A DNA stretch of 64,000 nt from NCBI GenBank assembly GCA_900542805.1, contig UQOW01000001.1, positions 62,001-126,000 on the forward strand, read 5' to 3'. Made by a program: the position numbers and the translations under genes. This DNA is from an uncultured Sutterella sp. GTDB lineage: Bacteria > Pseudomonadota > Gammaproteobacteria > Burkholderiales > Burkholderiaceae_F. Shown here piece after piece: positions 9,817 to 18,330 of the stretch. Each line of letters begins with the position of its first letter. Position 1 is the first letter of the stretch. The notes under the pieces are model-generated. The model was not told the DNA's origin, did not search any database, and saw nothing but the letters and a program-made list of their open reading frames with translations.

Positions 9817-10521
9817 CTAGGAGCCTGTGTGAGAAAGTGTCTTTGCTACAGCAAGAAGGCTTTTCAGCGCATTGTCCGAGCAAGACGTTTGACCGGCAAA
9901 TAAAAGCGCAAGAGCCGCCGTTGCTTCGCTTTTTTCGTGAGGTTGCACAGTAGCAGCAACGGTGTATCCGTGCACGTCGTCTAAGACGCCGAGCCATCCG
10001 TTTCGAATGAAAGACTCGCGTTGTAAAAAGAGGGTTTCGCGTGCGTTTCCCGTCAGGTTTTGTCGCGTCATGTACACGGTTAACTTTTCCGGACTCTCCG
10101 TTCCGAGTAGCGCAATGCCGCAAGCTGTTTCGTGTAAAGGCAGAACACGGGTTTGTCTTTGTGTCAGGAGTGCGACGGAGTCGCCGACACGGACTCCGAG
10201 GGAAAAAATCCCGCCGGTTTCTTCTTCCAAAGCTTTGAAAAGCGCGGAATCCGGTGAGGCAAGGTGTTTGTTACGCAGGGCATTGAGTCCGAGGACCACA
10301 AGGGCGTTGCCCAGAATCCACTTTCTTCCCGGGGTTTGCTCAACAAAACCCTGCGATTGCAATCCGACCATCAGACGCTGCGCCGTCGAAGGGGACAGAT
10401 CGGCGCCCCTGGCAAGCGCGCGTACGCCGCACGGCTCGCTTTCTTGCGTTAATGCCTTTAAAAGGTGTCCGATGCGCGTTAAAACCTGAACGGTCTTATG
10501 TGTGGTCTTAGGACTTGGCAT
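9817..10521 (-). CDS. IclR-family transcriptional regulator
   Basis: A 234-residue regulator with an N-terminal winged HTH (TVQVLTRIGHLLKAL... GVRALARGADLSPSTAQRLM) and a C-terminal effector-binding domain of the IclR type that is somewhat short and divergent. ATG 10521 lies inside the end of the upstream Fe-S oxidoreductase gene (14-bp overlap), which implies co-transcription and translational coupling. As the last gene of an operon with a PyrD-like flavoprotein and a membrane oxidoreductase, it probably senses a metabolite linked to them; this is inference. Confidence 0.85.
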   Translation of the reverse strand: MPSPKTTHKTVQVLTRIGHLLKALTQESEPCGVRALARGADLSPSTAQRLMVGLQSQGFVEQTPGRKWILGNALVVLGLNALRNKHLASPDSALFKALEEETGGIFSLGVRVGDSVALLTQRQTRVLPLHETACGIALLGTESPEKLTVYMTRQNLTGNARETLFLQRESFIRNGWLGVLDDVHGYTVAATVQPHEKSEATAALALLFAGQTSCSDNALKSLLAVAKTLSHTGS

Positions 10522-12502
10522 TGTTCGGCTCGCCGGTCTCTTGCATCGCATCGGCTACGATTTCGGCGATGTCTTCAATCGGCATCTCTTTGTCGGAACT
10601 GGCGGCTGTGAGCATCGTCAGACAGTGCGGGCATTCCACGGCGATGTGCTGAGCGCCGGTGTCTTTTAATTCTTTAATGCGGATCGTGTTGATACGCAGG
10701 GGTTTATCTTGGAAAAGTTGTGCACCGCCTGCGCCGCAACAAAAGGACGCCATCGCACTTTCGCTCGGCTCGGCAATTCGGGCACCGGCCTTTTTCAGAA
10801 TCTTGCGCGGCTCTTTGACAAAGCCGTTGGCACGTGCCAAATAGCAGGCATCGTGAAGGGCAATCTTTGCACGGTCGCTCTTTTTGAGCGTGATGCGATG
10901 TGACTTGATTAACGCACGAATGAATTCGACGTGATTGCGCACGACGTAGCAACCGCCTTCGAACTGCGGGTATTCGTTTTTAAGCGTATTAAAGCAATGC
11001 GGGCAGGCCGTGACGATTTCGTCAAAATCGTAGCGACTTAAGTTGCCGATATTCTCTTGAGCCGCCGTCTGAAATAGGTACTCTTCGCCGGCGCGTCGTG
11101 CCCAGTCGGCATGGCACCGCTCTTCGGCCATCACGGCAAATTTCACACCGGCGGCGCGGAAAATCCGAACCATGGAGCAGGCAATCTTTTGGGCGCGTTT
11201 ATCGTAGGAGGCCGAACAGCCGACCCAGTAAAGGACATCGTAATGCTCGCCGGCTCGGGCAAGCGGGACATTGAGGTCTTTCGTCCAGCGTGTGCGAGAC
11301 GCCGGATCCATGCCCCAGGGATTCCCGACACTGGCAGTGTTTTCAAGCGCGTGCGCAAGACCGGCGGGAAAATCACCTTTTTCAAGCGCCAGATTTCGAC
11401 GCATGGAAATAATAAGATCGGGAATCGGGATTCTTGCCGGGCAGACCTGAGCGCATGCATTACAGGTCGTGCAGTCCCAAAGGCCGGCTTTAGGTACCAG
11501 CCCGTCGATTAACGGCACGTCGCGCTTTTCTCCGTGTAAACGGGTCTGAAGAGCCAAGATAAGCGACTTGGGATCTAAGGTGCTTCCGGCACGGAAAGCC
11601 GGGCAGACGGCACGACACCTGCCGCATTCGGTGCACCCGTCGATGTGAATGCGATCTTCGAGCGTAAAGTCCTTAAAGTCGCTCACGCCGAAATGCTCTT
11701 GCTCTTCGATGTTTTCAATCTTGGCAACGGCAGCCGTCGGACAGCGCTTTTCCCGACGAATCGAAGCGGGGGCTTTAAATAGGTGTGCGTAAAACGTCAG
11801 CGGCATGACGGCAATAAAGCACAGGGACGTCAAGGCGTGAATGACCCACACAAATAGGTGCGTGATGTGAAGCGACGCAGGGGACATGGCAACAAAGCAG
11901 CGGCTCAAAAGGAACCCGACCGGAGACCAAACGGCCCAGGGAGGATTTTGAGCGGCAAGTCGCAACGCTTCCAGAACAAAGCCTAAAACGATGATACCGG
12001 CCAAGGTGCCGAGGATGATGCCTGAACGCCCTGTGGGTTCGACCTTCGGGTCACCCCAAACAAAGCGTCGTAAAGCGGCGTACGCAAGACCGAGGAGGGC
12101 AGCAAGCCCTGCTAGGTCCAAGACCAACTTGTAAACTAGGTAAACGCGTCCCGAAAGAATGCGCTTATCAAAGGCAAGCCATGCAACGTCCCAATCGACC
12201 GTGGCAAGAACAGTGCCTAAAAATAAAAGGACAAAGCCCCAGAAAATCGCAAAATGCGCTAGGCCGCTGCGTGTTTCTCGCACCTTGCGTTGCATCAGGA
12301 CGGTCAGGAGTGTTTTGGTATAAGAAAGCTTAGCCGGTGCCGAGACTTCCGAGGGCATATCTTCGCGCACGATTTTCCAGGCCCGCACAAGGCCTGCGAA
12401 AAAAATTGCGATGCAAATGAATCCGAGCACATACACGCCCACCTGTGCCCAGAAGGGAACGTTCCAAAAGTACGGACGAAGAATCGAGTCGGTTGGAATC
12501 AT
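10508..12502 (-). CDS. EtfD/HdrDE-like membrane iron-sulfur oxidoreductase
   Basis: A 664-residue fusion. The N-terminal ~240 residues hold about six membrane helices of the NarI/HdrE cytochrome b type. Two [4Fe-4S] motifs follow (C290/293/296/300 CTECGRCRAVC and C344/347/350/354). The C-terminal half has two CCG (DUF224) domains with CHADWARRAG, CPHCFNTLKNEYP, CCGAGGAQ and a final CPHC. This layout is shared with FadF/EtfD, which pass electrons from flavoproteins to quinone. ATG 12502 gives the family-like start; an in-frame ATG at 12556 overlaps the pyrD-like stop by 4 bp and cannot be excluded. It is the middle gene of the pyrD-like/oxidoreductase/iclR operon, so it may oxidise or reduce that flavoprotein's product (inference). 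Confidence 0.87.
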   Translation of the reverse strand: MIPTDSILRPYFWNVPFWAQVGVYVLGFICIAIFFAGLVRAWKIVREDMPSEVSAPAKLSYTKTLLTVLMQRKVRETRSGLAHFAIFWGFVLLFLGTVLATVDWDVAWLAFDKRILSGRVYLVYKLVLDLAGLAALLGLAYAALRRFVWGDPKVEPTGRSGIILGTLAGIIVLGFVLEALRLAAQNPPWAVWSPVGFLLSRCFVAMSPASLHITHLFVWVIHALTSLCFIAVMPLTFYAHLFKAPASIRREKRCPTAAVAKIENIEEQEHFGVSDFKDFTLEDRIHIDGCTECGRCRAVCPAFRAGSTLDPKSLILALQTRLHGEKRDVPLIDGLVPKAGLWDCTTCNACAQVCPARIPIPDLIISMRRNLALEKGDFPAGLAHALENTASVGNPWGMDPASRTRWTKDLNVPLARAGEHYDVLYWVGCSASYDKRAQKIACSMVRIFRAAGVKFAVMAEERCHADWARRAGEEYLFQTAAQENIGNLSRYDFDEIVTACPHCFNTLKNEYPQFEGGCYVVRNHVEFIRALIKSHRITLKKSDRAKIALHDACYLARANGFVKEPRKILKKAGARIAEPSESAMASFCCGAGGAQLFQDKPLRINTIRIKELKDTGAQHIAVECPHCLTMLTAASSDKEMPIEDIAEIVADAMQETGEPNNAKS

Positions 12503-12552
12503 CGGCGAATGTTTTCTAGTTAGGACCGTGTTTTTAGCACGATAGCGCAAAA

Positions 12553-13563
12553 TCAAAAATCATGTCTGACGTCTTGAGCAGCATGACCTAATCCGTCGGA
12601 CTTAATCGCGCGGATACACTCGTAGACTAAGGCCGGCCCGAATTCGACAAATCCTGTTAAAAGCTGCACGAGGCAAGCCCCGGCCTGAATGCGACACAAG
12701 GCGTCTTCCCCGCTACGAATGCCGCCGCACGAAATGACGGGAACGGTCTTGTCGATATGCTGCGTCACGAGAAAAAGCATTTTCAGAGCATCGTCCGTTA
12801 AGGCGCGCCCCGAAAGATAGGTCCTGTTGTCATCGGATTGTTTTCCCGAGGTGGCGATAACGGCATCGGCTCCGCCTTCAAGGAGCGCATCGAGGCGCGG
12901 TAAGAGCGTGTCTTTTGCCTCCGGAGCAATTTTGACGGCAATCGGCTTACTCTTTAAGGGTTCCGAATCGAGCAATCGATGCCGTACTTCAAGAAGGCGC
13001 GACATCGCCCGAACCGAGTCCTCTAAAGAGAGCTCGGCGGCGTTTAGCGTCACGTAGTCGGCCTTCTTATAGGCTTTTTCAAAGCAAAGCGCCAGATTGC
13101 TATAGGAAGACTCGGTTTGACTCTGAGTCAGGCGCAGGTTGATTCCGAGCACCCCGCCCCGAAGGTGATAGGCATCGGCGCTTTTGAGATTAACAAGGAC
13201 GTTATCGATTCCGGCGTTGACAATCGGGCGTTCGTAGGAAAGCGTCAGACCGTCCTTTTTTTCGCGACGCACATCGAAAGAACCGGGGATCGGTAAGGGG
13301 CTGACACTGCCGACTTCAATGTGGCCGAATCCGAAGCTCCCGAGGGAACTGATGCATTCGCCGTTCGTGTCAAGGCCGGCTGCCAGTCCCACGGTATTCG
13401 GAAACCGGATTCCCATGGCCCACACGGGGTCTTCGGGAGGGGTCGGTGCCATCTCGGCACTCAAGCCGAAAACCGTAAACCAGTCGAGATTGTTTAAAAC
13501 CAAACGGTGTGCTCTTTGCGCACTGAGGCAATCGAGTAACTTTTTAACAGTGGCAAAACGCAT
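12553..13563 (-). CDS. Class 2 dihydroorotate dehydrogenase homologue with altered active site
   Basis: A 336-residue FMN TIM-barrel protein clearly related to PyrD class 2: GLAAGLD (59-65), GVLGIN (137-142), AVKIAPE (209-215, K211), LSGRAL (250-255) and CGGIRSGEDA (279-288) are FMN-site elements. Compared with E. coli PyrD, the INISSPNT loop reads LNAAELSL (173-180), so the catalytic Ser is Glu177 and a substrate Asn is Ser179. ATNTT reads ATSGK (237-241), the Lys after GLD is Thr66, and the GFNN motif reads PIVN. FMN binding is likely retained, but orotate chemistry is doubtful. It overlaps the next gene region and is the first gene of the operon. Databases will call it pyrD; I would not transfer that function. 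Confidence 0.8.
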   Translation of the reverse strand: MRFATVKKLLDCLSAQRAHRLVLNNLDWFTVFGLSAEMAPTPPEDPVWAMGIRFPNTVGLAAGLDTNGECISSLGSFGFGHIEVGSVSPLPIPGSFDVRREKKDGLTLSYERPIVNAGIDNVLVNLKSADAYHLRGGVLGINLRLTQSQTESSYSNLALCFEKAYKKADYVTLNAAELSLEDSVRAMSRLLEVRHRLLDSEPLKSKPIAVKIAPEAKDTLLPRLDALLEGGADAVIATSGKQSDDNRTYLSGRALTDDALKMLFLVTQHIDKTVPVISCGGIRSGEDALCRIQAGACLVQLLTGFVEFGPALVYECIRAIKSDGLGHAAQDVRHDF

Positions 13564-13603
13564 CAGAGCTACTTCCGAGGATAGTGCAAATGTTTCGGTT
13601 TTC

Positions 13604-13632
13604 TTGACGAAGAAACCGTTATTCTATAGAAT
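13604..13632 (+). promoter_or_regulatory. Sigma-70 promoter of the initiator tRNA
   Basis: TTGACG (13604-13609), 17-bp spacer, TAGAAT (13627-13632). The predicted start is about 12 bp upstream of the mature tRNA. Confidence 0.6.
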
Positions 13633-13650
13633 CCTGAATTCTTATAGGAC

Positions 13651-13727
<77 letters not shown>

Positions 13728-13737
13728 AATCATCGGG

Positions 13738-13761
13738 ACTTCTCTGCGGAGAAGTTTTTTT
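13738..13761 (+). terminator. Terminator of the initiator tRNA gene
   Basis: ACTTCTC-TGCG-GAGAAGT perfect 7-bp stem followed by seven T. Confidence 0.9.
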
Positions 13762-13831
13762 GTATCCGGGCAAGTTTTTTTCTGCTGTATCGGCAGGAAA
13801 AGGCCGACCTTTCCCTGCCGCGCAAGAAGCA

Positions 13832-15262
13832 TCAATCTTTGTTTTTCCGGTTTTTCGCCGGGACCATTGCTTCGATGTCAAGCGTTCGAACCACAAAGAG
13901 TTTTTCCAGAAGTTTTTCGGCCGTGCGTTCGGCCTTGGCAATCAGAGCGCGGTTAAAGGTCTCTAATTGCTCGATGGCCGTCGTTTTGTCACTTCGGTAA
14001 AGTTCAAGAACCCTCTTTTCCATGGCCTCTTGCTCAAGCTTAGCTTGCGCCTCGAATTCGGCCCACGTTTGTTTCACAATCGGAGCGAGCTTCGGGTAGT
14101 CGGTCATCGCCAAGGTCTGCACGCGACGGAATTTCCAGTAGGCCGAATCGGCCTCTCCCTGATCGGTGCCTTTTTGCCAGGATTCGGGGATGTGCGTCAG
14201 ACCGGCATAAAAGGGAATAAAGACCGACAAATCGGCCATGCCCATCGCCACATAAAGGATTTCGCCGATCGGTTTCGGGAGCCACGGGCGCACCTGCAAC
14301 ACATGGGCTTCATAGGTCCGGAAAACACTAATCGGTCTCCAGGGCTCGTCACCGCGCAAGTCCGCGCCGTACGGATCGTGCTCGCTTCCATCGAAGTGAT
14401 TGCGCAAAATCGCCTTGGCATCCTCAACGGTTACTTTCTTTTCCGGCGTGAGATACACAGGGAACGAACGCCCTTGCTGCGGATCTTGCGTAAGGGACGG
14501 ATTGAGCAACTTTTGGATAATCCAAACACGCGGGTCGTTGTAGATGCGGTCGCGCCCGTCATCGCGTGTGTAGGCCTTGGAAAAGTTAAATTTTCCATCT
14601 GTTTCCGGTTTGTATAGGCCTTGGGAGAGGGCAAAGTCAACCAGTGTTTTCGAGCCTAAAGTATCGGGTGACTGAGGGTCATAATCTTGCAGACGTCCTT
14701 GATTGGCCGACGCAAAATATTTGTCATCGGGAGTTTTCTGGGCAATCCACTGATGGCCGGTTCCCGTTTCCAAGTACCAGATTTCATCGGCATCGACAAA
14801 GGCAACGCCGAATCCTTCGCCTGCGCCTTTTTCTTCGATAATCGAACCGAGCAACAGAACGCCTTCCTTCGCCGTGCGGCAACGCGACAGGACGACGTCG
14901 GCAATGTCATCCTCGGTAATGCCCGTTTCTTTGACATAGGGGTCGGCGGCTAAGGCTAAATCGCTTGCGTAAATCGATTCGGTTCCCGTCACGCCGAGGC
15001 CTGCCTCATTAAAGCCCGCCGCTCCGTGTAGCTGTGTCTTCCAAAACGGCATGGTTGTGTAAGCTAAGGAGTTTTCCGGAAGCGGATATGTAAAGTCGTT
15101 GACGCCCCCGTGTGCTTTTGTGCTGTAGGTACCCGTTTGCCCGGTACGAGCCGGGTGGTAAACGAAATGCTGGGCTTTAATGGCTGCACTGTCGGCACTA
15201 CGGGCCACAATCAAAGAGCCGTCTGCCGTAGCGGCTTTTCCGGCTGTAAAACTTGTGCACAT
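13832..15262 (-). CDS. C69-family dipeptidase
   Basis: A 476-residue N-terminal-nucleophile peptidase of family C69. The start at 15262 puts the catalytic Cys at residue 2 (MCTSFTAGKAATADGS), as required, and AGGGGG lies 8 bp upstream; the 22 codons further upstream are not part of the protein. No signal peptide is seen, so it should act in the cytoplasm on dipeptides, with the family known for broad specificity. Conserved LETGTGHQW and AFVDADEIWYLE segments are present. It is divergent from the AEC permease, and peptide use could be linked to export or uptake of acids (inference). Confidence 0.93.
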   Translation of the reverse strand: MCTSFTAGKAATADGSLIVARSADSAAIKAQHFVYHPARTGQTGTYSTKAHGGVNDFTYPLPENSLAYTTMPFWKTQLHGAAGFNEAGLGVTGTESIYASDLALAADPYVKETGITEDDIADVVLSRCRTAKEGVLLLGSIIEEKGAGEGFGVAFVDADEIWYLETGTGHQWIAQKTPDDKYFASANQGRLQDYDPQSPDTLGSKTLVDFALSQGLYKPETDGKFNFSKAYTRDDGRDRIYNDPRVWIIQKLLNPSLTQDPQQGRSFPVYLTPEKKVTVEDAKAILRNHFDGSEHDPYGADLRGDEPWRPISVFRTYEAHVLQVRPWLPKPIGEILYVAMGMADLSVFIPFYAGLTHIPESWQKGTDQGEADSAYWKFRRVQTLAMTDYPKLAPIVKQTWAEFEAQAKLEQEAMEKRVLELYRSDKTTAIEQLETFNRALIAKAERTAEKLLEKLFVVRTLDIEAMVPAKNRKNKD

Positions 15263-15411
15263 AAGGTAATCCCCCTGGAGTAAAAAGGTACGGTTTCGGG
15301 AAAAGGAAATTGCATCTTCCGACCGCAAGAAAACTCAAGTGTATCGAAGAAATGCTCCTTTGTGCCGAGGGGTAAAATACGGCACATCGGAAAACGGCGA
15401 AAGGGAAAACG

Positions 15412-16374
15412 ATGCTAGAGGCAATACTCAATTCCTTGTGTGCGGTGTCGGTCGTCGCCGCAGTAGCCGGCATCGGCTTTTATTTTGCGCACAAAGGGAC
15501 TTTCAATGAACAAAGTCGGACCCTCATTGCCAAACTCGTCAACATTTCGCTCCCATGTTTTCTGTTTTATTCCGTGGTGGCGCGGTTTACGCACGATCAG
15601 TTCATGGAACTGGCGCAAAGTCTGACGCTTCCCTTTATCGTCATTTTCATTAACTTTCTTTTCTCGATATTGTTCATCAAAATCGGCTGGGTTGCCAAAG
15701 AGCGCACGGGAACCTTTATTTCCTGTTTTTCCGGTTCGACCGTGCTTTTTGTCGGCGTTCCCATCGTGATGGCCATGTACGGCGAGCGCGGCATCCCGTA
15801 CGTTCTCGAGTACTTTATTGCCAACTGCCTGTTTATTTGGACAGTCGGTCTTTACAACATTCAACTCGATAATGTGCGACGCGTCGGGGGTAAAGCGCCG
15901 AAACTTTGGTCTTTTAAGAGTATTTGCATGCTGTTTAAGCCCCCGCTGATCGGGTGCGCCTTGGGGCTTTTGTGTGTTCTGATTGGCCTTAAAGTTCCCG
16001 ATACGATCATGATGATTACGCGGTACTTGGGAAATCTGACGACACCCTTGGCTTTGATTTTCGTGGGTATTACGGTGCAGATGGTCGGGTTCGGACGCTT
16101 AAAAAAGATGCCGCGCGAGTTGTGGCTTATTTTATGTGCCTGCTACGTTTTGCGCCCGATTATTACGTACTGCGTGGCGCAACCTTTCGGGCTTGACCCC
16201 TTCATGCTTCGCGTCTTTATGATTGTGTCGGCGCTTCCCGTGTCTTCCGTGATTTCGGTTTTAAGTAAGGCTTACGGGGGCGATGCGGAATTCGCCGCTG
16301 AGGCCATCGGAGCGTCGACGGCGGCCGTTGTTTTTGCTATGCCGGTGATTTTGGTGATTGTGAACATAATCTAA
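15412..16374 (+). CDS. AEC-family permease
   Basis: A 320-residue membrane protein with about ten hydrophobic helices arranged as two five-helix repeats, typical of the auxin efflux carrier (AEC) family, which in bacteria includes malate/malonate carriers such as MdcF. The family-type C-terminal segment LPVSSVISVLSKAYGGDAEFAAEA is recognisable. AAGGGAAAA precedes the start. The TAAAAT at 15373-15378 may be the -10 element. Substrate cannot be read. Confidence 0.88.
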   Translation: MLEAILNSLCAVSVVAAVAGIGFYFAHKGTFNEQSRTLIAKLVNISLPCFLFYSVVARFTHDQFMELAQSLTLPFIVIFINFLFSILFIKIGWVAKERTGTFISCFSGSTVLFVGVPIVMAMYGERGIPYVLEYFIANCLFIWTVGLYNIQLDNVRRVGGKAPKLWSFKSICMLFKPPLIGCALGLLCVLIGLKVPDTIMMITRYLGNLTTPLALIFVGITVQMVGFGRLKKMPRELWLILCACYVLRPIITYCVAQPFGLDPFMLRVFMIVSALPVSSVISVLSKAYGGDAEFAAEAIGASTAAVVFAMPVILVIVNII

Positions 16375-16391
16375 GAGCTGACAAATTCCTA

Positions 16392-16397
16392 TACAAT
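16392..16397 (+). promoter_or_regulatory. -10 element of ffs
   Basis: TACAAT ends 5 bp before the first paired base of the SRP RNA, the right distance for a -10 element. No good -35 is visible. Confidence 0.4.
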
Positions 16398-16402
16398 CTG
16401 CC

Positions 16403-16490
16403 CTCGGCGGGTCCCCTCGCATAAGAGCTCTGCTAACCTGGTCAGGTCGGGAACGAAGCAGCCACGGCGGAACACTCTTAGTGCCGAGGA
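16403..16490 (+). ncRNA. ffs: Signal recognition particle 4.5S RNA
   Basis: The diagnostic core of bacterial small SRP RNA is present at about 16434-16463: GCTAACCTGGTCAGG, then GGAACGAAGCAGCC, which forms the Ffh-binding asymmetric loop and GGAA-type tetraloop. The ends CTCGGC (16403-16408) and GCCGAG (16483-16488) close the helix. The molecule is about 88 nt and lacks the Alu domain, as usual in proteobacteria. A short AAGG/CCTT hairpin with TTCTTT just downstream may terminate it. It lies directly upstream of dnaX, as in many proteobacteria. Confidence 0.93.
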
Positions 16491-16648
16491 TAAGGCTCGC
16501 CTTTTCTTTGTCCGATTTTCATGCGTTTTCAGGGTGTCCGTTCGCTAAGAGTGCCGAACTCCCTTGACCTCTTTCCTTTAAAATGACTGCCGAACACGAA
16601 TGACCGTTCGGGTCTTTATCGCTTCTACTTTACGGTTTCAAACAGCAT

Positions 16649-17869
16649 ATGAGTTATCAAGTCCTGGCGCGCAAATGGCGTCCGCATGATTTTGACAGTA
16701 TGGTCGGACAAGAGCATGTCGTCGCGGCTTTGCGGCATGCACTCGATGAAAACAGACTTCATCACGCCTATCTTTTCACCGGCACGCGCGGCGTCGGTAA
16801 AACCACGCTCTCGCGAATTCTTGCCAAGTGTCTTAACTGCATGGGCGAGGACGGCAAAGGGGGTGTGACCAGTCACCCGTGCGGCAAGTGCGAGGCTTGT
16901 CGGGCTATCGACGAAGGACGCTTTATCGACTACATTGAAATCGATGCGGCCTCGAACCGTTCGGTCGAAGAAATGACGGCGCTTTTGGAACGTGCGATGT
17001 ACGCTCCTACCAATGCGCGCTACAAGGTCTACATGATTGACGAAGTGCATATGTTAAGTGCCCATGCCTTCAACGCCATGCTCAAGACTCTGGAAGAGCC
17101 TCCCGAATACGTCAAATTCATTCTGGCAACGACCGACCCGCAAAAAGTTCCCGTGACGGTGCTTTCGCGCTGTTTGCAATTTAATCTTAAGAATATGACG
17201 CCCGAGGCCGTGGCCTCGCACATGGCGCATATCCTTCAGGTCGAGGGTATTGACGCCGAGCCTGCAGCGCTGCACCTACTCGGAGTCGGGGCACACGGAT
17301 CGATGCGAGACGGCTTAAGCCTACTGGACCAAGCGATTGCTTACGCTGCCGGTCCCGTAACGCTTGAGGCGGTTCGCAACATGCTCGGCATCGTTGATTC
17401 GGATGTTTTGGTCCAAATGACCGAGGCCGTGTTGGAAGGGAGTGCCAAAAAGGCGCTTCGCCTTGCCGATGAAATGAATGCGCGAAGTTTTTCGTTTTCT
17501 CAGGCCATTCGCGATTGGGCATCGCTTTTTCACAGCGTGGCCATCGCACAGCGTGTTCCGGATGCCTACCCGGCCGACAATCCTCAAAATATCGGGATTT
17601 TGCGTTTGGCCAAAGAGATGACGCCCGAAGAGGTGCAGCTCGATTACCAAATCGTTCTTCAAGCACGCACGGACATGTCGGTAGCACCCGACGAATACGC
17701 CGGATTTACGATGGCCGTTTTGCGGATGCTCGCTTTTAAGCCCGCAGGATTTAAAGGAACGGTTCCTGTTCATGAGGAAACAAAGGCAGCGCCAGAGGGT
17801 GCTTTCGAGAACCCGAATGAGGCAAGTTCTGCGCCGGCGCCTTGGGAGGACGAGCCGGGAAAACCTTAG
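16649..17869 (+). CDS. dnaX: DNA polymerase III subunit gamma (short dnaX product)
   Basis: A clamp-loader AAA+ ATPase of 406 residues. Walker A is GTRGVGKTT (45-53), the zinc module uses cysteines 64, 78, 81 and 84 (C61 also present), Walker B is DEVH (131-134), and SRC lies in LSRCLQF. The frame stops at TAG 17867-17869 shortly after domain III, giving a gamma-type product. The stretch 17844-17886 carries a Shine-Dalgarno-like GGGAGGA, a G GGA AAA slippery heptamer and a small hairpin, and the missing C-terminal tau domain continues in the -1 frame. Both gamma and tau are therefore expected from one gene. No clear ribosome binding site precedes ATG 16649. Confidence 0.94.
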   Translation: MSYQVLARKWRPHDFDSMVGQEHVVAALRHALDENRLHHAYLFTGTRGVGKTTLSRILAKCLNCMGEDGKGGVTSHPCGKCEACRAIDEGRFIDYIEIDAASNRSVEEMTALLERAMYAPTNARYKVYMIDEVHMLSAHAFNAMLKTLEEPPEYVKFILATTDPQKVPVTVLSRCLQFNLKNMTPEAVASHMAHILQVEGIDAEPAALHLLGVGAHGSMRDGLSLLDQAIAYAAGPVTLEAVRNMLGIVDSDVLVQMTEAVLEGSAKKALRLADEMNARSFSFSQAIRDWASLFHSVAIAQRVPDAYPADNPQNIGILRLAKEMTPEEVQLDYQIVLQARTDMSVAPDEYAGFTMAVLRMLAFKPAGFKGTVPVHEETKAAPEGAFENPNEASSAPAPWEDEPGKP

Positions 17870-17886
17870 CGCCTTCCGACTTCGGA
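17844..17886 (+). promoter_or_regulatory. Programmed -1 ribosomal frameshift site in dnaX
   Basis: GGGAGGA (17844-17850) is an internal Shine-Dalgarno-like stimulator. The heptamer G GGA AAA (17857-17863) is in the zero frame and ends two codons before the TAG. TCCG-ACTT-CGGA (17875-17886) can form a small downstream hairpin. The layout parallels the E. coli dnaX signal (SD-like element, slippery site, stem-loop), with a different heptamer. Confidence 0.75.
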
Positions 17887-18330
17887 CACGAACTCAAATG
17901 GGACGACGAGATTCATTTTGTCCCGTCTCCTGAGTTACTCGGTTGGCGCCGTTTGCTGTGTCAGACGTGCTTGGAGGGCTTCCCGCGTGAAGTGGCCTCG
18001 GGGAGTGAGTTACTCGCCTTTGACGATAAGCACGTATCATTACGCCCGCGTTCGCGTTCGTTTGTGACCGAGGAGTTGATCGGTCAATTAGCGAAGGCTT
18101 TCAGGGATGTCACGGGGTCGCCCTTTACGGTGACGTTTGCTTCGGGTGAATGCACGAGTAAGGCGACGAGCATTTCCAAGTTGGAACGAGTCGAGAAGCT
18201 TCGTGCACAAAAGGCTTTAATCGAGGCCTTTCGCAGTGATCCCTTTGTGCAGAAATGTTTACAGATGTTTGATGCGACACTTGACGAGACGTCCGTGCGC
18301 ATCGCTCAAGAAAAAGGAAAGAAAACATGA
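17863..18330 (+). CDS. dnaX: DNA polymerase III tau C-terminal domain (reached by -1 frameshift)
   Basis: About 155 residues in the -1 frame relative to gamma, continuing ...GK then TLAPSDFGHELKWDD. The end (LQMFDATLDETSVRIA) matches the end of E. coli tau (FFDAELDEESIRPI), the domain that binds the polymerase alpha subunit. A frameshifted tau would be about 560 residues, shorter than the 643 of E. coli because the linker/DnaB-binding part is reduced. There is no suitable start codon or leader for independent translation other than a TTG inside the overlap. The TGA stop overlaps the ATG of ybaB (ATGA), so tau translation is coupled to ybaB. Confidence 0.85.
   Translation, partial: TLAPSDFGHELKWDDEIHFVPSPELLGWRRLLCQTCLEGFPREVASGSELLAFDDKHVSLRPRSRSFVTEELIGQLAKAFRDVTGSPFTVTFASGECTSKATSISKLERVEKLRAQKALIEAFRSDPFVQKCLQMFDATLDETSVRIAQEKGKKT

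Noticed and set aside
17842..18330. Independent gene starting with TTG 17842
   Set aside because: The protein is the tau C-terminus of DnaX and the overlap holds a slippery site, so a frameshift product is the better reading.
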